NCBI GenBank assembly: GCA_019426215.1
Contig: CM033402.1
Location: forward strand, 19,845,104 to 19,909,103
Length of the DNA: 64,000 nucleotides
Direction of reading: 5' to 3'
Origin: Buddleja alternifolia
Lineage: Eukaryota; Streptophyta; Magnoliopsida; Lamiales; Scrophulariaceae
Positions 57,133 through 64,000 of this stretch are shown here, piece by piece. Every line of letters starts with the position of its first letter. The stretch's first letter is position 1. A program made the position numbers and the translations under genes. The notes beneath the pieces are model-generated. The model was not told the DNA's origin and ran no database searches. It was given only the letters and a program-made list of their open reading frames with translations.

Positions 57133-58161
57133 TTATCAACTTCTCAACTACTCAAATCAACCCAAATGCAACCAACCAAATACAACAATCATCAACGCCC
57201 AACAACACACCAAAATCAGAGAGCAACCCACACTCTAGCAACAATCCACGGATTGAACCGATTCCTCAATTCTTTAAGCAATAATCCACAATTTAATCAA
57301 CAAAATAGCATCCAATTTCAACAACAACAACCCACAAATTCAATTTCAACCCACAAATTGATAACAACCCACGGATTTAGCAACAGTAGACCATCCAATT
57401 CAACAACAACAACCCCCAATTTTTGATTACAACCCACAAATCCAATAAAAGCCCTCAAATGCAATAACAAAAAAAAATCAATCTACAATCGGACAATGCC
57501 CCAATTAATCCTCAAAATATAACGTAAGGCACCTACTCGTCGGCTATGAATCGGAAATGGAAGAAGGGTAAAGCCAAAACTCACCTTTTATCCCCAAAAT
57601 TTTCGCACCGAGTCGATGTGAAAGAAGAGCCTCTTGTGCAACGAATTATGTTGATGGAAAGTGGCGGTGAAATACGGTGGAAATGGCCGGAAATGGTGAG
57701 AGAGTCGCCGGAAATCGCGTGGGAGAGGAGTTGTGAAGATTTTGGGAGAATTTTGACCGTTTTGACCCACATATGTGTTTAAATCAGAATCGGGCGCCTA
57801 GGCGCGCGTGTTTGGGCGCCTAGGCGCGCGACACAGCGTACCTGGATTTTTGAGTGGTAATGCCCGCGCCTAGGCGGGCGTTGTTCGGCGCTTGGGCGCC
57901 CCTTTCAGAATCGGGCGCCTAGGCGCCTGTTTTCTCGGCGCTTGGGCGCCCCTTTCAGAATCGTTTTGTAAAGAATTTCATTTCCTGTTTCAAAAGGGAA
58001 GAGACAAAACACTTAAAACACAAACTAACAAAGATGTAAGACTAGAAAATAAAGCAACAAACGGGATAATAAGGGAAAAAGAAAAGGAAACGGAAAGAAA
58101 ACATGGGTTGCCTCCCAAGAAGCGCTAGTTTAGAGTCATTAGCTCGACTGAAAGCGAAGAA
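57133..58161 (-). other. Element E: pol to env-position spacer
   Basis: No recognisable gene. The part 57133-57470 is built of CAA and CCA-rich repeats on the plus strand (minus strand rich in TTG), a simple-sequence tract. The part 57783-57962 carries the GC-rich palindromic repeat. Confidence 0.7.
57783..57962. repeat. GC-rich palindromic repeat in the spacer of E
   Basis: Motifs: GGGCGCCTAGGCGCGCG at 57792-57808 and 57814-57830, CGCGCCTAGGCGGGCG at 57865-57880, GGCGCTTGGGCGCC at 57887-57900 and 57937-57950, and the perfect 14-base palindrome GGCGCCTAGGCGCC at 57914-57927. They are preceded by TCAGAATCG in three places, which suggests a repeat unit of about 50-60 bases. Confidence 0.93.
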
Positions 58162-61100
58162 TCACGAAGGGTCCGCGAGGATGAAGGACTCTTTGTCTCT
58201 TGGTCCATCCATCCCTAAGTAAGGTTTTAGACGTTGAGCGTTGACCAAGAAAGTATGTCCTTTATCTGTTCTAAGCTCAACGGCGCCGGATGGATAGACC
58301 TGGGAAATCAAAAATGGGCCCGACCATCGAGACTTAAGCTTTCCGGGGAAGAGTCGGAGTCGAGAGTTGTATAGCAACACCCGCTCTCCCTTGTGGAATT
58401 CCCGGGGGAGAATATGTTTGTCATGCCACATTTTGGTCTGCTCCTTATAGAGTTTTGCGTTCTCATAGGCAAGATGACGCCATTCTTCGAGCTCGTTGAG
58501 TTGTAGCAAACGTTGTGTACCTACACTTTGAGAGTCAAAATTTAGAAACTTAATGGCCCAATAAGCACGATGCTCGAGTTCAACGGGCAAGTGACATGTT
58601 TTGCCAAAAACAAGACGATACGGGGACATGCCAATTGGGGTTTTATAGGCGGTCCGATAAGCCCAAAGAGCATCATCCAATTTAAGGGACCAATCCTTCC
58701 TTGATGCGTTGACAGTTTTTTCTAAAATACGCTTAATCTCCCTATTCGAGACCTCCACTTGGCCACTAGTTTGTGGGTGGTATGGGGTCGAAATTTTATG
58801 CTTCACCCCGTACTTGGTCAATAAAAGTTCAAACTGCCTGTTGCAGAAGTGGGTGCCCCCGTCACTAATGATGGCTCGGGGAGTTCCAAATCGAGTAAAA
58901 ATATGCTTCTTCAGAAAACGAGTGACAACCCGAGCATCATTAGTAGGCAAGGCCACGGCTTCCACCCATTTGGAGACATAGTCTACCGCAACAAGGATAT
59001 ATTTATTTGAACAAGAACTGGGGAAAGGGCCCATGAAATCCACACCCCATACATCAAACAACTCACACTCTAACATGCTATTTAAGGGCGTTTCATGATG
59101 TTTAGAGATGTTCCCCATTCGTTGACAGCTATCACAAGATTTGACATAATGATGTGCATCTTTAACAAGAGTAGGCCAGAAGAAACCTGATTGGAGGATC
59201 TTAGCTACCGTTTTGGAAGGCCCAAAATGGCCACCTACCGCCATATCATGACAATGAGATAGGATAGCATGCACGTCCGTTTCGGGTATGCAACGTCGAA
59301 TTAAACCATCTGCACAAATTTTGAATAAAAAGGGTTCGTCCCAAAGATATTGCTTTACATCAGATAGAAATTTCTTCTTTTGATGAAAAGTGATATCCGG
59401 GGGAAGACGGCCCGTAACAATGTAATTGGCAAAGTTAGCATACCAAGGTGAAATTTTTTCAGAAATAGCAAGGAGGTGTTCATCTGGGAATTCCTCACGA
59501 ATTGGTGCCTCATCTAACGGATCATTCACTAGCTCTAATCGTGAGAGGTGGTCGGCTACTACATTTTCGGTGCCTTTCTTGTCTTTTATCTCTAAATCAA
59601 ATTCTTGGAGTAACAAAATCCATCTAAGAAGTCTTGGTTTAGCATCTTTCTTGGCAAGCAAATATTTTAAAGCCGAATGATCGGTGTAAACTATCACTTT
59701 GTTTAGCACGAGGTAAGAGTGGAATTTATCGAATGCAAAGACTATGGCGAGTAATTCTTTTTCCGTGGTGGCATAATTTAATTGTGCATCGTTAAGAGTT
59801 TTACTAGCATAGTAAATGGTTCGAAATACCTTTTCCTTCCTTTGGCCAAGGACCGCTCCAACCGCGGTGTCACTCGCATCACACATCAATTCGAATGGTA
59901 AGCTCCAATCGGGGGATGACATGATAGGGGCGGAAACTAAGCGTTCCTTCAAATCAAGAAAGGCCTGCATACAAGAAGAATTGAAATCAAAAGGTGCATC
60001 TTTAACAAGCAAATTAGACAACGGTTTCGCAATTTTAGAGAAATTCAAGATGAATCGCCTATAGAAACCAGCATGCCCGAGGAAACTCCTAACAGCTTTT
60101 ACCGATGTGGGCGGGGGAAGTTTTTCAATGACCTCAATCTTGGCTTGGTCCACTTCGATCCCTTTTTGAGAGATCTTGTGGCCAAGTACAATCCCCTCCC
60201 GGACCATTAAATGGCATTTTTCCCAATTCAAAACAAGGTTGGTTTCTTCACAACGTTTAAGCACAACATTTAGATGAGCAAGACAGATATCAAAAGTTGT
60301 TCCGAAAACAGAAAAGTCATCCATAAAAATTTCAAGGAAATCTTCAACCATATCATGAAAAATAGCCATCATGCATCTTTGAAAAGTGGTCGGGGCATTA
60401 CACAAGCCAAATGGCATCCTTCTATAAGCAAATGTGCCATAAGGACAAGTGAAAGTGGTTTTCTCTTGGTCCTCAGGATCTATGGCAATTTGATTATAGC
60501 CGGAGTAACCATCTAGAAAACAATAGAAATCATGCCCGGCTAATCGTTCAAGCATTTGGTCAATAAAGGGGAGGGGGAAATGATCCTTACGTGTGGCATC
60601 ATTCAACTTACGGTAATCTATACATACACGCCACCCACTAATTATACGAGTTGGGATAAGCTCATTATTCGCATTCTCAATTACCGTTATCCCCCCTTTC
60701 TTAGGCACCACTTGGGTAGGGCTCACCCACGCACTATCAGAAATAGGATAGATTATACCTGAGTCGAGCAGTTTAATCACTTCCTTCTTTACTACCTCTT
60801 GGATTTGTGGGTTTGATCTCCTTTGGGGTTGGCGTGTAGGCTTGGTGGAGTCCTCCATAAGTATTTTGTGCATACATATCGCTGGACTAATGCCTTTGAT
60901 GTCCGCAAGTTTCCACCCAAAAGCCCGTTTGTGAGATCTCAACACCGTCATTAATTGCTCTTCTTGTGATCCTGAAAGAGATGAGGAAATGATCAATGGG
61001 AGTGTTTCGTCATCGTTCAAGTACACATATTTAAGGTGGGAGGGGAGGGGTTTGAGTTCGAGAGAGGGGGGTTCTTCAATAGATGGGCGAGGTGATCCTG

Positions 61101-63660
61101 ACAATGATCTATCAACTTTGATGAATTCTCCCGAATGAGAGGAAGATTTGTACTCCAAGCTTAGAACCTTTTCCACTAGATCATCTTTCTCCGAGTCCAC
61201 TTGCATGGATTTCATAAGATTCTGTTCGAGAGAATTTTCAATTGTATTGTCCTGTAAATACTCAACAATCAAATGGTCAAATGTATCAATTCGATAACAC
61301 GAGTCATGATCAATAGGATGTTTAAGGACTTTGTAAACATCAAAGGTAACTTTGTCATCGCCCACATTCAAGGTAAGCTTACCATTAGCAATGTCAATTA
61401 CCGCCTTACCCGTGGCTAGGAATGGTCTCCCTAGGATTAATGGTACCTCCACATCTTCTTCCATGTCGAGTACTACGAAATCAACGGGAAAATAAAACTT
61501 GTCGACTTGGACAATAACGTCTTCGATTATCCCCTTGGGCCTCTTGATCGATCGGTCGGCTAGTTGAAGGCTCATTGAGGTCGGCTTGGGATTTCCAAGG
61601 CCTAGCTTTTTAAACAGTGAGTATGGAAGAAGATTGATGCTGGCCCCCGAGTCACATAACACCTTCTTGAATGATAGGGATCCAATTGTGCATGGGATTG
61701 TGAGACTCCCGGGATCTTGGAGCTTAGTTGGCAATTTATTGAGTAATACGGCGGAGCATTCTTCCGTGAGGCACACCGTCTCATTCTCTTCCCACTTCTG
61801 CTTGTTGGAGAGTATGTCCTTGAAGAACTTCACATAATTCGGCATTTGGAGAATGGCGTCAATAAACGGAATATTAATACTCACTTCCCGAAGGATTGCC
61901 AAAATTCGAAGAAAGCTCGGATCCATCTCATTTTTCTTCTTTTTGTGAGCATTTGGGAAGGGGAGACGAACTTCGATAGGGGGAGAAAGCGTTGGATTAG
62001 ACGGATGAAAACCCACTGAAACAGTAGGCGGCGCCTGGGCGCGTATATCGGCGCCTAGGCGCGGATCTGTTGGCGCCTGGGCGTGCATTTCTGGGGGCTC
62101 GGGCGCGGGATGCAGAACATATGCATCTGGCAGGTTTGTGGGTGGCGCCTGGGCGCGTATATCGGCGCCTAGGCGCGTATCTGTAGGCGCCTGGGCGTGC
62201 AGGTTGGGGCGCTCGGGCGCGGGATGCAGAGAGTTTTGTCCAGAACAGGGTAGATCAGGCGCCTGGGCGTGCATGTCTGGGCGCTCGGGCGCGGATGTAC
62301 TGGCAGTGTCATTCTCCAATTGTTTGCCACTTCTCAAGGCTATGGCATTGCATTGGGCCTTCGGGTTCTTTTCCGTGTCGCTTGGGAGAGTCCCCGGGGC
62401 TCTACCGTTAACCGCATTAGAAAGTTGCCCTACTTGTGTTCGTAAATCCTTCATCTCCATACACATATCCTTTATCATACTCCGAAGTTCGTTGAAAGAT
62501 GTATCGGACTTTTTCATGTGAGCATCTAGTTTCTCTTCAATTGTGGGAGGTCGCATTTGCACTTGACCTTGACCTTGTCCATTGAAATTGCCTTGCCTCA
62601 GGGGTGGGTTATTGAATGGTGGTCGTGGAGCTTGATAGATCCCCGGTTGTGCGTTCTGTGCGGGGTTGGGCCTTTTTGGAAAATTCTCGGGTATATGAAA
62701 GTTCACCCGAGGTTTATTTTGATTCCCCACATAATTAACATTGCCAACCTCCGGTTCCAAGACTACTACTTCCTCAACTACTTCCTCAATACAAGCAACC
62801 TTTTTAGAGGATGAGGCCTCTTCATCGTCGGGGTAAAGCTCGTTTTCTCGGGCCAACTGTTCGACTTTGTCCCATACACTTTGACAGTCTAACCCAAGGA
62901 GATCTCCTCCCGCACCCGCGTTGAGTCTATGCCGAATACGTGACCTAACCCCATCATAGAAATGGAGTACTTGTTCATTCAACCCAAAATTATGATCGGG
63001 ACATTTACGGAGCATGCCCTTATATCTAGCCCAAGCCTCGGCTAAAGATTCATTGCTCCTTTGCCTAAACCCTTTTATATTACTCCGTAGCTCATTGATT
63101 TTTGAGGGTGGAAAGAATTTATTTAAAAAGGCATCGACCAACTCACTCCATGTTGTAATAGATTGTGGAGGTAAGGATTTGTACCATGTTGTCGCCCTAT
63201 CCTTCAATGAGAAATGGAAGACTCTTAGACGAATCGCATCAAGATCACGTGGGTGATATTGAATGGTCACAAGAGCCTCATCTATGGTTTCCAAATGAGC
63301 GTGTGGTGATTCGTGCGGTTCTCCATAGAAAGGATCTCCTTGCACCATATTAAAAATGTGAGCCGGAATGTGGTAGTTTGGTGTGAAGAAATTAGGTACG
63401 ACTACGGGCCCCGAAATGGTATGGACCCTAGGTGGTAAGCTACCCCGAACCGACGGGAGTTGTGGAGGAGGTACCGCTTGCATGGCTTGTAGAACACCTT
63501 GTAACCACTCCCTAGTTTCCGGTGAGTTCATGTCCGGGAAATTTCCATTTGGGTTTTGGTTGAGATTATTGGCCATTTCTCTTGCTTGCCTACTAGTCCT
63601 AAGAACTCGTTCAATTTCGGGCTCCAACTCGTATAGAGGCTTGTTTGAGGAGCGGGTCAT
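58162..63660 (-). CDS. Element E: intact gag-pol polyprotein (about 1832 aa)
   Basis: The ORF is open from 63711, but I take the Met at 63658-63660 ([20 protein letters not shown]) as the start, because the 17 codons before it are hydrophobic leader-like residues outside the usual Gag N-terminus. In order (residues approximate): gag domain 95-255 ([40 protein letters not shown]); no CCHC knuckle seen; Pro/Ala repeat region about 455-550; protease near 668 ([20 protein letters not shown]); RT about 940-1140 ([20 protein letters not shown], catalytic FMDDFSVFG near 1112); RNase H near 1258 ([14 protein letters not shown]) with [15 protein letters not shown]; integrase zinc region from 1467 ([22 protein letters not shown]) and core D, D, E (VDFMGPF, SDGGTHF, GQVEVSN) near 1538, 1597 and 1633. 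All catalytic residues I can place are present, so it could be active. Confidence 0.95.
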   Translation of the reverse strand: MTRSSNKPLYELEPEIERVLRTSRQAREMANNLNQNPNGNFPDMNSPETREWLQGVLQAMQAVPPPQLPSVRGSLPPRVHTISGPVVVPNFFTPNYHIPAHIFNMVQGDPFYGEPHESPHAHLETIDEALVTIQYHPRDLDAIRLRVFHFSLKDRATTWYKSLPPQSITTWSELVDAFLNKFFPPSKINELRSNIKGFRQRSNESLAEAWARYKGMLRKCPDHNFGLNEQVLHFYDGVRSRIRHRLNAGAGGDLLGLDCQSVWDKVEQLARENELYPDDEEASSSKKVACIEEVVEEVVVLEPEVGNVNYVGNQNKPRVNFHIPENFPKRPNPAQNAQPGIYQAPRPPFNNPPLRQGNFNGQGQGQVQMRPPTIEEKLDAHMKKSDTSFNELRSMIKDMCMEMKDLRTQVGQLSNAVNGRAPGTLPSDTEKNPKAQCNAIALRSGKQLENDTASTSAPERPDMHAQAPDLPCSGQNSLHPAPERPNLHAQAPTDTRLGADIRAQAPPTNLPDAYVLHPAPEPPEMHAQAPTDPRLGADIRAQAPPTVSVGFHPSNPTLSPPIEVRLPFPNAHKKKKNEMDPSFLRILAILREVSINIPFIDAILQMPNYVKFFKDILSNKQKWEENETVCLTEECSAVLLNKLPTKLQDPGSLTIPCTIGSLSFKKVLCDSGASINLLPYSLFKKLGLGNPKPTSMSLQLADRSIKRPKGIIEDVIVQVDKFYFPVDFVVLDMEEDVEVPLILGRPFLATGKAVIDIANGKLTLNVGDDKVTFDVYKVLKHPIDHDSCYRIDTFDHLIVEYLQDNTIENSLEQNLMKSMQVDSEKDDLVEKVLSLEYKSSSHSGEFIKVDRSLSGSPRPSIEEPPSLELKPLPSHLKYVYLNDDETLPLIISSSLSGSQEEQLMTVLRSHKRAFGWKLADIKGISPAICMHKILMEDSTKPTRQPQRRSNPQIQEVVKKEVIKLLDSGIIYPISDSAWVSPTQVVPKKGGITVIENANNELIPTRIISGWRVCIDYRKLNDATRKDHFPLPFIDQMLERLAGHDFYCFLDGYSGYNQIAIDPEDQEKTTFTCPYGTFAYRRMPFGLCNAPTTFQRCMMAIFHDMVEDFLEIFMDDFSVFGTTFDICLAHLNVVLKRCEETNLVLNWEKCHLMVREGIVLGHKISQKGIEVDQAKIEVIEKLPPPTSVKAVRSFLGHAGFYRRFILNFSKIAKPLSNLLVKDAPFDFNSSCMQAFLDLKERLVSAPIMSSPDWSLPFELMCDASDTAVGAVLGQRKEKVFRTIYYASKTLNDAQLNYATTEKELLAIVFAFDKFHSYLVLNKVIVYTDHSALKYLLAKKDAKPRLLRWILLLQEFDLEIKDKKGTENVVADHLSRLELVNDPLDEAPIREEFPDEHLLAISEKISPWYANFANYIVTGRLPPDITFHQKKKFLSDVKQYLWDEPFLFKICADGLIRRCIPETDVHAILSHCHDMAVGGHFGPSKTVAKILQSGFFWPTLVKDAHHYVKSCDSCQRMGNISKHHETPLNSMLECELFDVWGVDFMGPFPSSCSNKYILVAVDYVSKWVEAVALPTNDARVVTRFLKKHIFTRFGTPRAIISDGGTHFCNRQFELLLTKYGVKHKISTPYHPQTSGQVEVSNREIKRILEKTVNASRKDWSLKLDDALWAYRTAYKTPIGMSPYRLVFGKTCHLPVELEHRAYWAIKFLNFDSQSVGTQRLLQLNELEEWRHLAYENAKLYKEQTKMWHDKHILPREFHKGERVLLYNSRLRLFPGKLKSRWSGPFLISQVYPSGAVELRTDKGHTFLVNAQRLKPYLGMDGPRDKESFILADPS
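62028..62300. repeat. GC-rich palindromic repeat within the gag of E
   Basis: Ten motifs of the same kind as in the spacer and LTR: GGCGCCTGGGCGCG, GGCGCCTAGGCGCG, GGCGCCTGGGCGTG and GGGCGCTCGGGCGCG, near 62032, 62050, 62072, 62094, 62143, 62163, 62188, 62209, 62260 and 62280. In the protein they read as AQAP (for example MHAQAPT), RLGA ([13 protein letters not shown]) and APE (HPAPERPN), so at least two codon phases are used. The longer block [20 protein letters not shown] occurs twice. Confidence 0.93.
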
Positions 63661-63799
63661 GCACCTCAAGAACCTAACAATTAAATACAAGAACAAAATT
63701 AGACTAATCACGAAAATAAAAGAAAATCAAGAAATAAACGAAAACTAAGAATTATAAAAAATGTTGGTGAAACTAAAAAAAAACTAAAATAAACAAGTT

Positions 63800-63816
63800 C
63801 CCCGGCAACGGAGCCA
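63800..63816 (-). promoter_or_regulatory. Primer-binding site of element E
   Basis: The minus strand reads TGGCTCCGTTGCCGGGG, six bases after the 5' LTR end. It is complementary to the 3' end of plant aspartate tRNA (TGGCGCCGTTGCCGGGG) with one mismatch. That is the usual primer of Athila elements. Confidence 0.9.
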
Positions 63817-63822
63817 AAAACT

Positions 63823-64000
63823 TGACACGCTAAAAGCTAACGTGCTATGATAGCAAGTGCACTAGACGTATGTAGTAATAAGTGGACCAAAAGTCCGGGT
63901 TGTCGAACCACGGAAACTTGAATTTTAGTTTATGATTAATGAAAATGAACAAAAGTAGATTGCAATAAAACGAGTAAGCAATTAACGAACCAAAGAGAAA
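63823..64000 (-). mobile_element. 5' LTR of element E, cut by window end
   Basis: The plus-strand end TGACACGCTAAAAGC matches the start of the 3' LTR at 52533. Over the 178 bases visible, I see only a base or two of difference near the start. Confidence 0.93.

Larger units (their letters stand above)
43722..64000 (+). mobile_element. Gypsy element D (Tat lineage), interrupted by E; 3' end off window
   Basis: The LTR starts TGATGTGGGTCG after the flank GATAC (43717-43721). A plant Gypsy PBS follows. Then come gag, protease, RT, RNase H, a second archaeal-type RNase H, integrase, a long 3' region with tandem repeats, and an ORF on the opposite strand. Two RNase H domains plus an antisense ORF are traits of the plant Tat lineage. 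At 52533 element E interrupts it. The rest of D, including its 3' LTR, must lie beyond E, outside the window. It has several stops and two frameshifts, so it is defective. Confidence 0.88.
52533..64000 (-). mobile_element. Athila-type Gypsy element E, minus strand; 5' LTR runs off window
   Basis: E inserted into the antisense ORF of D. Left LTR end TGACACGC (52533) is preceded by the flank GCATA (52528-52532). Order on the minus strand: 5' LTR (63823 to beyond 64000), aspartate-tRNA PBS, gag-pol ORF, a spacer with GC-rich palindromes, an env-position ORF, a 3' region with purine tracts, polypurine tract, 3' [12 protein letters not shown] in RT and the extra ORF after pol point to the Athila lineage. 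Gag-pol is unbroken, and the visible parts of the two LTRs are nearly identical, so it is young. Confidence 0.93.

Noticed and set aside
56962..57426. 154-aa plus-strand ORF rich in Asn, Gln and Thr
   Set aside because: It comes from a CAA-rich simple-sequence tract antisense to E, and no known domain is seen.

Overview
This is a plant nuclear window, most likely a eudicot and most likely repeat-rich heterochromatin. It is AT-rich, with introns and tRNA-derived SINEs typical of plants. Its recognisable genes are all plant LTR-retrotransposon genes (Ty1/copia and Ty3/gypsy), and I see no host gene. I do not name a species. The window can be read as nested insertions, because several elements keep their target-site duplications (TSDs). 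Element letters (A to H, Q, U to Z) are mine. REGION 1 (1-5542) is a four-deep stack of old Copia pieces: plus-strand Z (end of RT/RNase H plus 3' LTR) sits in minus-strand LTR Y, which sits in minus-strand LTR X, which sits in the degenerate RT of plus-strand W. REGION 2 (5543-9183) is AT-rich. It holds a minus-strand LTR-like sequence V with a SINE inserted in it (14-bp TSD), a 413-bp foldback MITE (9-bp TSD TTTCTTTTA), and a small tandem duplication. REGION 3 (9184-37955) is one gag-only Gypsy element H (TSD TTACT on both sides) swollen to 28.8 kb by insertions. Copia A lies in its 5' LTR; minus-strand Copia LTRs Q1 and Q2, Copia B (TSD AGGAT) and minus-strand SIRE-like Copia C lie in its gag. 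B itself carries a MITE in gag and a solo Athila-like LTR in RNase H. REGION 4 (37956-43721) is AT-rich intergenic sequence with an LTR-like sequence U (same family as V, opposite orientation), two perfect 60-bp tandem duplications and a second SINE. REGION 5 (43722 to window end) is Gypsy element D of the Tat lineage. It has gag, PR, RT, RNase H, a second archaeal-type RNase H, integrase, a tandem-repeat 3' region and an antisense coiled-coil ORF. That antisense ORF is interrupted by minus-strand Athila-type element E (52533 to beyond the window), the youngest-looking unit, with an uninterrupted gag-pol ORF of about 1832 codons and a frameshifted env-position ORF. HOW THE GENES WORK TOGETHER: each element encodes, or once encoded, Gag (particle), protease, RT/RNase H and integrase for copying itself through RNA. 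Nearly all are broken; E is the only one here with an intact gag-pol frame. THE MOST UNUSUAL SIGNALS are: a 124-base GT...AG interval in D's integrase whose removal restores the frame exactly (a candidate intron); nine copies of a 20-bp quasi-palindrome in D's 3' region; a GC-rich palindromic motif (GGCGCCTAGGCGCC and variants) that recurs in E's LTR, its pol-env spacer and, in two codon phases, its gag; and a run of GGGCTTGGCCC-type hairpins in B's leader. All boundaries were read by eye. Percent divergence, lineage trees and database matches were not computed.
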